Source of the DNA: Massospora cicadina
Taxonomy: Eukaryota; Entomophthoromycota; Entomophthoromycetes; Entomophthorales; Entomophthoraceae
DNA: 64,000 nt
Direction: 5' to 3'
NCBI GenBank assembly: GCA_022478985.1
Contig: JAKSZP010009197.1
Location: forward strand, 124,001-188,000
Below, piece by piece: positions 1-12,602 of the stretch. The position numbers and the translations under genes are program-made. Under the pieces are notes generated by a model. It was not told where the DNA came from and made no database searches. It saw only the letters and a list, made by a program, of their open reading frames with translations. Positions within the stretch are counted from its first letter, which is position 1; each line of letters begins with the position of its first letter.

Positions 1-2340
1 TGGCTGATGGAGGAGGGGTGGCACGCATCGCTCTCAAGGGCAGCAATGGCAGGCATGGGTACATGGAAGTGTCTGGCCCCAATTGAGCGTGATACTGAGA
101 AAGCAACCTCAAGGGAACCTGGGAGAGGGTCCCAGGATGGGTGGGCAGCAGAGGAGGAGTTCAAGGCAGTCCAGAAGACAGAGACAGTGATATCAGAGAT
201 GATTTTCACTGAGGGAGCCAGCACAGCAAAGGCTTCAACAAGGGAGGCCAGGTCTGAAGCTACCTGCTTTAAAGTAAAGAGGCAGAGTAGGTGCGAGGTA
301 CTTAACCCAGGGGCCTGATCCTCTGAGGTTACCAGTGCAAGCAGCGGAGTAGGGTTGCCCATCTTGGCCGCAGATCAGAGAACCCCTTACCCAGCGTCGG
401 AAACCCCCTTCCAAGGCGTAAAAGAGGGCCACACTATTTTAGGCGTCAGAGGGGGGGCGTGGTCCTCCCACTGTCAATGGTGAAGCGCACCTGGAGCTCT
501 GCCAGGGCACCCAGACTTGGTTGGCCACCTCATCAGAAGGTATAAGAGAGACTCCAATTTTTATCATATTGACGGGGGTTTTACCCTTATTGTAGGAGCA
601 AGGTTGGGTGATCTCTATTCAGCTTAAGCCTGTTTCCAAACTCAGATGAGCGAGGCATCAGACCAACAAGAAAAGACCAGGTTGCAGAGAGAGTGCAAGT
701 TTAAAGTGAGGGCATAGGCCATTGCTTCGCCAATGCTAAAGAGGAGGGCAAAGATGGCCAAGGTAAAGGGACAGTTCATTATGTCATGGACGCGGCTAAG
801 AAAGACTAGACTGGGCGCCCAATTGGGGTGCGTGATCACCCATTGGAGAGCCCATAATGTCAGGGGCACAGCTGTCTGAGTGACTAGAAGGAGTGGGGCT
901 CTAGTGTGGGTGTGAGAAAAGCAAAATTAAAAAACATAACAAAGGCCCTTAAAGCAAACCAAATGGTTTTAATGAGGGCAATTGTAGTCTTTCGGGGCAA
1001 CACCATGGTGGGTGAGGCTGGGAGGATGACAACTCCTCAGGTTTCCAAAGTTGCATACCTTCAAGCTTAAGGAAAGTGGGTTTCAGATCGGCGTAAAGCA
1101 CTTTAGGTTCTGCCACAAATCAGCAGTGGAAATGGGGCGCAGAGGGGCCCACACAGATCTCCAGGACCATTCTCTTCCTGAGAGGGATGCTCCAGACCCC
1201 TCAGGTGAACAAAATCATTAATGAGAGAGTTGTGTGAGGACCTCGCCTCTTATGGCGACAATTTGGGGTCTCTCTGAGGCTGTCCCACCTAGAAAACGGT
1301 TTGGGAGAATTGGCAGCAGAAGAGAGAGCTGGAGTCAAAGTGAGCAGCCATGTGATAGTGTCAGGAGGAGAGGGTACGTCATCCAAGGCAATATTCTTAA
1401 GAAGTTGGTGATGATTCATTGGAAATAATGGTCAATTGACCATAAAACCCAGCGACAATTATCAAAATCACAACAAGGATGGCGGCACATTTTGCTGGAT
1501 CAAAAAGTATTATGTTAAAAAAAATATTGATGGACGGAGTCTGCGATGAACTGTTTGGAATGTACAGGTTTATTTTTTACAACTAAGGTTAGGGTTAAGA
1601 TGAACTGATAATAGCCCTGGGATGGGCTGTTGCCTTAAAAATTGGGAGAAATCTTGGGTGAGGTTCACATGGATTGGTCCCTAGGAAATTAGTGATAGGA
1701 TCTGGTTGTCCTGTGGGGTGGGAAGCAGGAGGGTGATTGGGACCCTGACAAAATTTGAAAAAAAAACATTTAGTAATTTTTCTAAATTTTTGGACTAAGT
1801 CAGGTCAACAGTGCTGACCTGGGACCTGACCACTTGAATTGGGCTACCCACATGTCCCAAACTGTGAATATATCCTGGAAGGCTGAGGCAACTGGGATGG
1901 CCCATTTAATAACCAGTCTGGAGCCTGGATCATGCCCCGATTTGAGATTTTTGTTTCAGCCAGTCCAGACCAGCTCCCATGGACCTTTATTGGAAAACTG
2001 GGCCCTGAGGCCATTGTGCCATGTTTTATTTAAATTTAATAAAACGTTTCCAGAGAAAGGGTAGTCAAAGGGTTTGCCTGTGGCCCCTGACTTGGGACAC
2101 CACTCTGCAAGCCCCATATATAAGCTCAACAGGGTAGAGGAGTGGAGAAGAGGTGAGAATAGGAAATCCTTGGGGGTAGGGAATGACATAACGCTCATAC
2201 AAAACATGTGCCAAGTCACTTAACAGTGACAAGGGGTCCACCTGAGCCTTTGGTCCATTTTTTACTGAAGGTATGATTTTTTTCTCCAGGTGCAGGGGCT
2301 GGGCTCCATGACTTACACTGCTGGCCAACTTGTATCTTTA
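1..2340. other. GC-richer unresolved relic, possible decayed retroelement coding region
   Basis: This stretch is clearly richer in G and C than what follows and is open for 60-103 codons in several frames on both strands, but no frame stays open and no domain is recognisable. One short reading on the plus strand near 1846-1890 (HMSQTVNIS) resembles HMSQTVTIS in the LINE ORF1 at about 35266, and the DNA around it also aligns loosely. It could therefore be an old LINE ORF1 relic. The similarity is short, and I do not assign a product or a strand. Confidence 0.3.
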
Positions 2341-2764
2341 TCCCATTAATGTGAGATGTTGAATTTTATTGCCTTCATGCAAATGATATTTGGTTAAGGA
2401 AATGAAAGTCATGCATGTATTCAGAAACCTGAAGCGACTCAGATTGGATAGCAAATACCACTAGGTCATTTTCTTATTGATAACATAAAAATAGCCTGTT
2501 GGACATACAAAATAGGAAAAGCCCAAACCAATCACCTTGTTTAAAAACTAGGTTCAACTTATCTAAGGATAGATTAACTTGGTTTTCTCCCAAAACATAC
2601 TAAATCACATGACATTGTAATTACCCACCAATTATCATCAACCCATCAACCAATTAAAAATTGATGACGATATTAAAGATGAAAAATTGGCCAAATAGTG
2701 CAGAGAAGGGGGTTGGTGCAATAAAAGAGCTTATTGCAGTCTCCTTTCCTGATCATTTATAATG
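2341..2764. other. AT-rich spacer, nothing recognised
   Basis: No open frame, terminal repeat or motif is visible. A short CCAA-rich stretch near 2625-2660 (caccaattatcatcaaccc) recalls the CCAA-rich tract at 48431-48670, but it is too short to call. Confidence 0.4.
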
Positions 2765-5160
2765 AGGATTGATCCAACCGGGTAGTTATAGACTACCAGA
2801 ATCTTATCAAAGTCGCATTTGGGATTCCTACCCTTACTCAGATTTACTTCATGTTGGACCGCCTTGGGGCTGGTTACTTCTCAGCCATAGCCTGCTCTCT
2901 GGATTTTGTCATATTGAACTTCCAAATAAAGAACAGGAGAATTGCGACATTATTACAACTCAAGTACTATACCAGTCCACTAAGATGCTATAAGAGCTGT
3001 ATAACGCCTTATACAATTTTTATTAGATACTATACATATTAGGTGACTAAAATTTTGTTCACGCTTGTATACTGAACAATATAAACGTTTTTCTTGTACT
3101 TTTAATAAACACTTTCATCACGTGGAGGAAATCTTCCACCAATTTTCTGCTGAAGATCTTAAGATTGAAGTGATGAAGTGTAACTTCTTCTGGGAGCAAC
3201 ATAGATACTCTGGGTTTATTTTCAACAAGCACAGATTATGTCCACATAAGTCCATGGTGAATAAAATCAAGAATTGAAATATCAAACCAACAAAAGAGAC
3301 ATACAAGTCTTCCTAGGATGTTTGGGGGTTACTAAAATTACTCAAAAAATTCAGTATAATATGGGAGCAGTTATTATACCTACTGAAAATGGAGTCTAAC
3401 TTGATTGGACACTAACCGGCTTGGATGCGTAAGATTTACTTAGGAACTGCCTCATTGAGGTGCCTATAGAGAGTACCTAATTCAAAAGAACTTTATTATC
3501 CATATGGACATCTCCTTCTCTGCCATAGGAGTAGTACTCTCCCAACTTGATGTGGGTGTAAACCACCCTGTGGCATCTTACAGCCAAACCCTAAGCATAA
3601 ATAAGAGGAGCGGCATGGTAACCAGAATTTGAGTTCTTTTCCATGATTCATGCCTGAATGTAATTATGCTATATGTGCATGGGTGCAATTACAGATATCC
3701 TTGGATCACACCTCTATATATTGCTAAAAATTTTAAAAAACCAGAGGGTGACTACCAAGATGGGCTTTGAAGCTACAAGCTTAAAATATTGATAATAAAC
3801 TGACCTGGGACAAAGCATCAGAACGTCAATTATCTATCATGACTCTCAATTGAAGAACTGGCTGCTAACCTATTAGACAGATTGTTTGACAAGATGCTAA
3901 ATGGAATTATAACAATGAGTTAAAGGAAGTTCAACAGGCGCTGAGAAATCTACTTAAGGATAACCTCATCAAGAATAGAAAACTGTTTAGGTTTATAGAA
4001 GTGTAAGAGCACTTTATATTAAGGCTAGCTAAACAAAAGAATTTTACTGGGGAACAATGTTTGCGTGGACATGTGCTTTAGCAATTAATGAGCAAATAAA
4101 ATAACATTAATAAAAGGATCCATGCACTTTGATGTTCAGGAAGCTATAAACTGTTGCAAGGAGTGCACCAAGAGACACCATACCTAAAGGCCACTAAATA
4201 CCACCTAGTCAATCCCAACTTCGTGTGGCATACAGTTTCATCAGCATGATTGGGCTCCTATTTATGAGTTGCATACAATTTAAGTATATCATGGTGGCCA
4301 TTGACCACCTGACAAAATAGATAGAGGCCAAGCTGATCAAGAATTTAAGAGCCAAAGTGGCAGTAAATTTTATCCTGTAGCAGATTATCTATTGACCTGG
4401 ATGTCCCCAAATGATACTGACTGTCAATGAAACAACTAAACTTCCCATGTATTACCAAAGCTAAACAACATGATGTGTTGATATGAGGACTTGTGTCAAC
4501 ACTGTACCAATCAGATACACACAGCGTCATGGAATGTGTTAATTAGACTTTTTAAACATCATTCAAAGACTTACAAGGGGGAAACCTCTAAACCGAAGCC
4601 TCTATCTGACCTCCGCAATTTTATGCATATAAAATTGCGTTCCATACTTCCAAAACGAGATTGCCAATTCAACTATCATATGGAAGGCATATGGCTCAGC
4701 CACCCAATCTGTATTCCTGAATTTCTTTGTATATTGTGACACCCACCAGATTTAGAGAACCTCGTATGATATTAATCCAGCTACAAATTGAGGCCTAATC
4801 TAACTCACAAGCTGGGAAATAAGTTTTAGTTAGTATTACTGCAAATATCAATTAAATGTCTCATCTTTGAGGTGAGGGAGATGGTGCTATACTATGACAG
4901 CCACGATTTTGGAAGGACAAACAAATTGGAACATATCTGGAAAAGGCCTTTACATTATTATATAAAAGATTTCAATGGATACATACATGAAAGGACCCCA
5001 CCAAAATACATATTTTAAAATGAGTAGCATGCCAAGTTCCTTTCGCTACCATGACAGGGTTCTGGGCCAGCAATGGAAAAGGTCCTGTAATCTGACCTTC
5101 CTTAATTATTATTTTTGTTTATGATCCCCTTATGTTTGATAAAATGGGGAAAATTTTGAT
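2765..5160 (+). pseudogene. Decayed Ty3/Gypsy pol (RT, RNase H, integrase fragments)
   Basis: Conceptual translation across shifting frames gives pieces of a Gypsy pol in the expected order. First is the RT start RVVIDYxNLIKVAFG and MLDRLGAGYFSAI (about 2775-2890), matching the family pattern VDYRALN...LDRLGGAKYFS. The connecting RT segment HVEEIFHQFSAEDLKIEV follows (3118-3180). An RNase H start HMDISFSAIGVVLSQLDV lies at about 3500-3560, matching the DASD.AIG.VLSQ pattern. Last is an integrase-like piece KYIMVAIDHLTKxIEAKL at about 4275-4340. Stops and frameshifts are frequent, so nothing is expressed as a whole. No LTRs of its own are seen. Element A is inserted just downstream, at 5209. 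Confidence 0.75.
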
Positions 5161-6028
5161 ATTCTGAAACTGCTAATAAGAAGGGATTAACAAAATGATA
5201 TGAACTATTGTTACATATTTGAATATCTGTTTTATACAAAGAAAATTAGTGCATCAACCCTACCATCAGATTTTCTTCACAAAATTACCTTAGGGGAAAT
5301 ATTAATAAATACTGATTCATATATGCAGTATTTATAAAAATACTATTTTAGGTAGAGAGTTCAAAATAAAAAGCCTCTTTTTTAAGCCTCATGAGGTTTA
5401 CAACAACAGTAAATATTTCCTCCTCCTAATTGGCTAATACTGGTTATATTTTTCTTAACAATAGACAGGCAGACAATTACCTAACTTCTGATAAGCTATA
5501 ACCTGAGTTTTGATGAAATGATTTTAATTTATCTATGACTGATTTGTTACAGCTGAATAAGTTTTGACAAAGTACTTTTTGTTTTACTCCAATTTGTATA
5601 AATTTTTCCATTCATTCCTAATTATAAACCATGATCTGAGCCTCAAATATGTGTTTCAGTATCTTAGATCTATTTGAAACCTAACTGATACTATTGTAAA
5701 TTATTTTATGGAGCAGTGGAATAACACACTAAGATTTTTACTCATATCTGATGTATCAGAGTTATGCAATATCAATAAGACAACATGACATTGGAAGAAT
5801 CAAAAATTTTCACATCCCATTAAGACATGATCCTTACACTTATTCCTTTGTGTATACTTTTCAATGTAGAGTATATAAATTTTTTTTATGAAATATGAGA
5901 ATAGCTTTTACCCTAATTATTTTTTACTTAATCTCTTCATTTTTAACAAAAATTTAAGTCTTGTTAACTTTGAAGACAACTTTAGCCTCTTCTTTCTTAG
6001 GCAGACACAAATCACTAAGCATACCTTG

Positions 6029-7169
6029 TGTTTAATTTTTGCCCATATTCCCAGACAGCTAGAATACCAGGAATTGCTAGGGGATAATTCCCTAATGCGA
6101 GGTGAATTGGAAAATGGTTGACCCTGATTTTAGGGGAACTATGTTTGGGGGTTTTTAGGTTATTCGCCGGGTTGGATTTGTCAGGGATTGATCCAGATGA
6201 ATGCTTAAGATCTCTTCAAGCAGAGTTGCCGATGAAAAGGGGCATTTGATAGTTGATTAAATATCAGGTGTACTGATTGGGATTAAATGGGTTTCATCAC
6301 CAACCAATTGGGAATTTAAGGAGTAAAATGCGAGACAAGTGATGCCATCTGCAACTATCAAGTCAATCAGTTGGTTCATGACCTGCCTTAATTGGTAACA
6401 AGCCCCATTATCTAAGCAGGTCGCTTGCCAAATATGGTTGGTTTTTTTGGATTGAGAGGAAAATGTTAGGGACACGTTTTCTGACTCCTTCCGTTTTAGG
6501 TCTTGAGGATGTTTAATGATAGAATCCTAGCCAGGATGGGGAAGACCATCGCTTCTGAGATGAGGATGAGTGATGCAATGGCAACGGCTGCCGTTTCATC
6601 ACTAAGGCGCCAACTGAGGGTTGGGCGCTGAATCCCCAATATAAGTTCCCTAGAATTCACTAATTAAAAAAATGGTAGTTTTTATCATATAGAAAAACAG
6701 TATATAGTATACAGTAGATATCTCAGCTTATTAAACTTTAACAGAACTTATTTGTTATATATTTTTTCTGGGATATTATTTCTGTGTGCGATAATTGGAG
6801 ACTCTTTAAGAAAATAGTAAGGATCTGAGTGGGGATCCAGAGAAGCAGTGGAATCAAAACAGGGTTTGCTGCCAACTGTGTGTCAAACCAGAGAAACTGT
6901 AAATGGAAATCTAAGAGAATATTGGGTTAGATGGTACGAGGGAACATACACCTATTTCAAGGCATCAAAAGTATTTTGAGAGGAAATACTGGCCAAGCGT
7001 TGGGCTGAGATCTAATACTTCCATTCAACTAAGGATAATAGTTATCATACTAATATTGACAGATTATATTAACTATCATATAACGCGGAAGAATTGCACA
7101 AACCCAAACCTTTGCAAGTAATAAGTTTATAGGGGTTTTGGCCAAAAAATCAGACCTATAAATCTTACA
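6029..7169 (+). repeat. 5' LTR of element B
   Basis: This pairs with 12603-13748. Shared stretches run nearly the whole length, for example gaaattgctaggggataatt or its variant near the start, caattgggaatttaaggagt in the middle and gtgtgcgataattggagact near 6785. The LTR is long for a Gypsy element and contains a 72-codon reading frame on the opposite strand (6257-6475). Confidence 0.88.
6257..6475 (-). other. 72-codon antisense ORF in the 5' LTR of B
   Basis: It starts MSLTFSSQSKKTNHIW and ends with STPDI and a stop. The same ORF, with the same start, stop and length, is present in the other LTR at 12832-13050, with about nine amino-acid differences. I recognise no domain. Co-occurrence in both LTRs is expected from their common origin, so coding function is not demonstrated. 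Confidence 0.35.
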
Positions 7170-7172
7170 AAG

Positions 7173-7189
7173 TAGTGCTCACTACAGGG
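7173..7189 (+). promoter_or_regulatory. Candidate primer-binding site of element B
   Basis: TAGTGCTCACTACAGGG begins three bases after the 5' LTR. It resembles the sites of A (TGGTGCTCCTTAAAGAGG), C (TGGTGCCCCCTGCCAGG) and E (TGGTGCTTTCTGCCAGC), with one change in the TGG that pairs with tRNA CCA. Position and resemblance support it, but the tRNA is not identified. Confidence 0.45.
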
Positions 7190-8091
7190 CCGTAGTTGAG
7201 TAGATAATATTGGACTGAGATGTCATATGAAAATGTTTCTAATTCCAGCAATAAGTTACTAAAAAGAAACATTAATGAAGAAAGAACGTGAATTGGATCA
7301 AGTTCAATTGCGTTCACCTAGCTAAGAAGTGGAGCTCCAAGTGAAACAAATTGAGGATAATAAAGTTATATAAAAAAGACTTGCAGACTAAATATGGAAC
7401 TATCTAGTGTGCAAAAAAACCTATTATACCTGACATCTACCTGAGATGAAGCGTATCAGCAGGGCTAACTCAGGTTGAAATTGTGTCTGTTTGAAATAGT
7501 CCTGAGGAGTGAATGTTTAGATGAGGAATGGATGAAATAGGAAGCAATTATTTAAGAGTATTGGATTGCCATACCAAAGAAGATATGAAGTCAAAAAGGA
7601 AACTATTGATACAAGATAGTGGAGAGAATCTTTTAACTTAATAACACTCAATCAATGATCAGAAATTGCTGGAGACGAGTTCATCAATTCAGGATGTAAT
7701 TGGATGAAGATAACGAGGCCAGATCAACCTGTGTAATAAAGAGATCGTTTACAGGTCCACCAGTGGATTTATTTCTAACATATTGGATGGCCACAAAGGC
7801 CAAAAATCGCTTTTAAAAGAGACACAATCTATACAATTAAACGGCACTGTTGACTAATGAAAGATAAAAATTCAATCATCAGTTGAAAAAATATAAGATG
7901 GAATTAATACTTGTTGGACGAATAACCAGTTGGGATTAAAGGCCTAATAAATGAAAATATTTAAGAGTATTGCCAAAGTTGGCAAGTATAGCCTATAAAT
8001 GAAGAAAGAGTGCTGCTGGTCATATAGTGAAGAAGGTCAATAATAAAAAATTGAAAATATTGGACCTAAGAAAAAATAGTTGCAACTTTCC
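7190..8091 (+). pseudogene. Element B internal region, decayed possible gag
   Basis: The plus strand near 7275 reads LMKKERELDQVQLRSPS and then EVELQVKQIEDNKV after one stop, a charged, coiled-coil-like composition such as gag N-terminal regions often have. Further downstream stops are frequent. No nucleocapsid knuckle or capsid motif is visible. I call it gag-like only from its position directly after the LTR. Confidence 0.35.
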
Positions 8092-8235
8092 CAGAGGACC
8101 TCTGAACCATTAAATGGTTATGTCCTGGTATAATGGTCAAGTCCCAGAAGAGGACCATTGAATCAAATAGATGATTAAATCTTAAAAGGATAAAATTTTT
8201 GAATTATGATAACTGGTAGGTCAGAGTATACCTAA

Positions 8236-9087
8236 TGTTATGGTCGCATGTCATCATAATGGGGACTAACCCCAAGGATAAGGCTGGGCGCCAGGAGGCC
8301 CAAAAGGTGAAGTTACAGGCCTCCCAGACCTGAGGCATACCCTAGACCAATGCTGGGTACAGGCAAAATATGCCCAGGTTGGTACTGGTGGGGTGCCAAA
8401 TGCTCAGCCCCTTACATCAGTCCAGGATTTAAAACGGATGGTCTACTGAATTAATGTGGACAGTTCCATTCAGTTTATCAATAAACAAAGTTTTGAAACT
8501 TGTTCCATATACAAAACAACATGTTTGGGTCAGCTCCAACTTCAATCGATCACTTGAGTGAAGTCAGTTCAGCTTAACAACATATTCAGATGTGAGCGTG
8601 GTCCTATTGGTGGGTCAAGGCTTGGGCCCACTGCAAAAAACCCCTTATTCCACCATCTGAGTTTAAATATATTTTCCTTGACCAGCATTCCTTGTTAGTT
8701 GACTTCTGCAAAAAAACAATTTCCCCATTTTTTCCCATTTTATTAAAATGTTATCTTCAGCAAACCTGTGCATGGACCTCTCCAAGGAGGTCTCACACTA
8801 CGTTAACCACCTCATTTGAAATTCAATTAAGTTTTCATCTCATGTACCATTGGGTCGCCCAGGTTCCCTCCACCTGGGAAGCTTAACCCTTTCCCTTGGT
8901 GCACCGCGTCGTTTTTGGTATGTGGTTTGCTATCATGACCGCTCTTCTTCCCTTATGTTATTATCGCTCCAGCACCCTCTTCTGGGCTCTAATAACCTTG
9001 GTACTAACGGCTAGTTTTCATGCGTTGGCTCTGTGCACCAAGCACCACCACGCTGGAAACAGGAGAGTTATAGACACTCTCCTTACA
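8236..9087. repeat. Solo LTR, family L, inserted in the LTR of M
   Basis: This 852-bp sequence aligns from end to end with 42665-43522. Shared stretches include aaggctgggcgcc, tatgcccaggttgg, gcttgggcccactgca, ttccttgtt followed by gttgacttc, ctcttctgg or its variant, gcaccaccacgctg and agagttatagacactctcct. It begins TGTTATGG and ends TTACA. The flanks cctaa (8231-8235) and cctag (9088-9092) match the empty site in the M right LTR, so the boundaries are secure. No internal region is attached. Confidence 0.85.
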
Positions 9088-9219
9088 CCTAGGACCCAGT
9101 TTGGATGAAGGGGAAAAAAGGACCTCTGAACCTTTTTGTAGGCTAAAAATCCCATTGCAAAAAATACAAAAAAATATATAAAGGATATAAGGTACTAAAA
9201 ATCGAATTAACTAGTTCTT

Positions 9220-10572
9220 GAATTTCAGACCTAGAAGCAACAAGAAATTCTGACGGCAACACTGAGGAAATTCCATGATTTTGGGACCCTTGATGAGATG
9301 GAATTATCAGCCAGGGTAACCAAGAGTCTCAACCAATTGGTTGATCGAGAGCAACTCACTGATTTGACAGAATTACAGCAAGAGAAGGTGCTCAAATTGT
9401 TTGAAAAGTATTGAAAAGTATTCACCCAGGATGACCATGATTTGGATGCACAAGAGATGTGATCCACAAGGCTAATACCAGGGAAATTTGCCAATCAAGA
9501 TGAGACCAATTAAATGATCAAAGGCAGCTGAAGCAGTAGTGGAAGAATAAATCAGCAAACTAGTGAAGCTTGGGCTTCTAGTTCTGTTGTCAAGTCCATA
9601 GGTGTTTCCAATCCTATTGGGAAGAAAAAGGATGGCTCTAATTGGGTGGTGATCAAACAAGAAGCTGAATAAGATGACAAAGAAGGATTTTTATCCCCTA
9701 CCAAGAATTGATGATGCACTAGATATTAGAAGCGAAGTATTTCTCCATGATGAATCTGATATTAAGATATTGGCAAATTGATTTTCCAAGAGAAGACCAA
9801 GAAGAGTGCATGATTATTACTGTGCAGGGGCTATATCAAATGACATGGATGCCCGCAGGTCCTGCTGAGTGACAATGGGACAAATTTTACGTCTCATGTG
9901 ATCTCATTGTTAAATGAGATAATGAGAATCTGAGGAGTCATGTCTGTACCCTACCAGCTGGAGATGAATGGACTGGTAGAATGAGTTAATAGAACGCTGG
10001 CCACAACGCTGAGGATGCTGGTCACGGGAAAAACTTCCATGTGGGGAATGTACCTGATTTAGGTGACATTCGCCTACAATATCAGCCATCATATGGTGAC
10101 AGGAAAATCAACTTTTGAGTTGCTATATGGGAGGAAGGCCACATTGCCGCTGATTATATTTTTGGTAGTGGAACCAACATTAAGGATGAGTGCTGAGCAG
10201 TACTTAAACCAATTGATGAATATCCTAATCAAAATGTAATCACAAGCATTTGATACAACTTTGAAGAAAAGGATACAAGCAAAATCAATGGACAAAAAAG
10301 AACTGACCGGCCTTATCATAATATCAAATAGGTGAAATAGTTGCCTATTGTGATATGCATAGTTACAGGAGAAAAAAAAACTGGATACATTGTGGTCAGG
10401 TTCATTTGAGATTATTGTCAAGATGGCAACAGATGCCTACTCCATCAAGAACCTCTTGGATGGAAGGGTAGTAAACTGGCATGGTAAGTATTTGAAGCAA
10501 TTGATCAATGGAAAATATAACAAAAAAGAGTTCCTGAAGGACTGCAGAACCATTAATATGGTCATGTCCTAA
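9220..10572 (+). pseudogene. M pol: RT N-terminus joined to integrase
   Basis: The first part shows the segment that precedes Gypsy RT: LFEKY with VFTQDDHDLDAQEM (about 9397-9460), then an EEEISKLVKLGLL-like run and VFPILLGRKR (about 9540-9635). The RT motif KKDFYPLPRIDDALDIR follows (about 9675-9735). The RT core and RNase H are missing. The reading then enters an integrase core: CPQVLLSDNGTNFTSHV (about 9853-9900, second catalytic Asp), SVPYQLEMNGLVE (catalytic Glu, about 9942-9980), NRTLATTLRML, then FAYN and STFELLYGRKATLPL (to about 10150). A GPF-like segment, LWSGSFEIIVKM, lies near 10391-10425. Several in-frame stops make it non-functional. The direct jump from RT to integrase indicates a large internal deletion. 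Confidence 0.8.
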
Positions 10573-10770
10573 TGATTAGGTCAAGTTCGGTAAAAAGGAC
10601 ATCTGAACCTTTCTAGATACTTAAGTCAAAAAATAGTAAGAGCTCTGAACCATAGAAAACTGGTAGGTCTAAGAATACCTAGGATTCAATTTAGGGGAAA
10701 AAATAAAAAAGATGAACTTCTGAACTGAAACAAGGTCAAGGCTCATGGAAAATGAAGAAAAAAATAAAAG

Positions 10771-12584
10771 ATTGATAAAGATATTGGAAAAAAAGATTAT
10801 TAAAAACCGCATAGAAAAAACCGATATATTTACTTATAATTTTTATTTTTTAATGATTATCCTCAATTTGAGGATAATTCACCTATGTCGCCTCTTGAGG
10901 GAAGGAGGATGGATCACAGTAGGAGTGAATAACCCATCAAAATCTATGTGAGATTGGATGCTAGCAAAAGCTAAACCTACCTGAAACCAAGTTCATTGAG
11001 CAGACGCAGATTCTGCGAGAAAGTGACTAGGGGAAGGGAAATTGAGATGTCAGAAGAAGCCAAACGCAATACTCCAGAGTGGGGAGGGAAGCAGCAGTAT
11101 AGGAAGAGACAGTTGGCAAATAACCCCGAGCAATCCTGATATGTTACCAAAGCTGGAAGATTGGTCTTGAGTGCTTGCTGATGGGCTTCATCAAGAACAC
11201 TGTACATATGGGCTGGCGACGAACAAGGGATATTAGATGGGGGTTTCCAAATCATGCCTCCTATCAAAGCCATCAGTGAAAGATACTGATGGGACGCGCC
11301 AGAACTGAGATAGCCATGCAAGGAGTGAATGACATCCTGCAAGTGACAACTAAGAGACTCTTGGAAGCTGAAGCAGAATGGCAATGGAAGCTGGGATAGG
11401 CTGGAGGCTTCATGGCCCAACTTCAAAGAACTTGTCCAGCAAAGCAAAGAGCACAAGCTGCAATATCCTGATCTAGGATGTTCTCAAGATTAAAAAGAAT
11501 TCAGAGCTATGGATAAAGCCTTGGTGACTTGGGCCCTTAATTCTGCATAGGGGAGTTCAATATTTATGCTGTTGCTGATGGTGAACTCAGTGGCTAAGAC
11601 AGCTGTCTTGTAATATTGACCAAGTTGGAAGATGAACACCAGAAGCAAGTCCGACCCAGTGAGGAAGGAATGGTCAAGAGTAAAGGGCATTATTTCAGGA
11701 GCATCAATGATGATGTTAGGTGCATCTGCAAAAGGAGCTGAATCCAGAAGAGTCTCAAAATCTAACTCTGGAATCGATGAAAGAGAAATGATTGGCCAAT
11801 AGTCATTTGAGATGATTGCTAGCATGGTTTCAGTGGGGGAGGTTAGCATTTCTGGTAATTCCACAGAATGACTAGCCACTGGTGCCAGACTAGGAGTATG
11901 AGTCCTGGAAGGACTATATAAGAGGTTCCGTCATGCAGCCTGACTCATTTGCTGGAAGAGCTGAAGTTCTTGATCAGACAAACGGTTGAGCAGCTGTTGG
12001 TACCATGACAAGGAATTTGACATATGAGCTGGACGAGAGGGGGATGTTGGACTTATAAGATAGTCGACGTTATACACTCTACAATCAATTAAGCTCCAAT
12101 TTTGGAGAAATTAATCTCAAAATTAATGGGATAAGCTCTCCAGAGAAGAATTAAGAATGATATGAGCCAAGAGGTTATGAGAAGAAAAATAATAAGAGCG
12201 AACATAAATGAGCATTCTTAATTGGGCCACAAAACGAACATCAATGGCAAGAGTCTCCTGTCAAGGATGAGGAGAAATTCAGGAAATCGAGTATGCTGGA
12301 CCAAGAATCCTGAATATGACAGCAGGTCATATGCCCTGATGGGGGAACTGGATCCTGGGATGATTATCATCACAAGTAAATCAATCAACCTAGCATGACA
12401 GAAGATCATGGGGACCACGCTCTGAGTAGGCAGAGGCAAGGAGGAAGAGGAAGAGGGCCGCATGCTGAAGGTCATCCTGAGCAGCATTGAGTACTGGTGA
12501 TCATACTCTGCTTGAGAAATTGAAGTATTTAACCAAGTGTCCAAAGTGGTGTTCTCCTGCCCTGGTCCTTTTTCGCAGGAAATC
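10771..12584. other. Element B internal region, GC-richer, with long antisense ORFs
   Basis: Three reading frames are open on the minus strand, 10977-11456 (159 aa), 11490-11879 (129 aa) and 12218-12586 (122 aa), longer than most open frames in this window. They are Ser/Leu/Pro-rich with hydrophobic runs and match nothing I recognise. On the plus strand, the direction of B, the same DNA gives a charged reading (MSEEAKRNTPEWGGKQQYRK near 11051) with scattered stops, which could be the true decayed gag of B. I cannot decide between a decayed sense gag and an antisense gene. Confidence 0.35.
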
Positions 12585-12602
12585 AAGGCAAGAGGGAAGA
12601 AG
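12585..12602 (+). promoter_or_regulatory. Polypurine tract of element B
   Basis: AAGGCAAGAGGGAAGAAG lies directly against the start of the right LTR (TGTTGGG). This is the expected place and composition for the plus-strand primer, and it fixes the orientation of B. Confidence 0.75.

Larger units (their letters stand above)
8092..10770 (+). mobile_element. Element M: small internally deleted Gypsy inside B
   Basis: A pol fragment (9220-10572) is flanked by two related copies of a short sequence. The left copy is 8092-8235 plus 9088 to about 9170; the right copy is about 10537-10770. They share ggacctctgaacc or its variant, gaaccattaa, the tgtcct...ggtcaagt segment, actggtaggtc and acctagga, in that order. 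I interpret them as LTRs of roughly 230 bp. The exact ends are uncertain and no target duplication was found. The left LTR is split by a solo LTR (8236-9087), and the right LTR preserves the empty site, cctagga. Confidence 0.55.

Noticed and set aside
1..2340. DIRS-like or other tyrosine-recombinase element in the GC-richer start of the window.
   Set aside because: No recombinase motif or split inverted repeats could be seen. The idea came only from composition and open frames.
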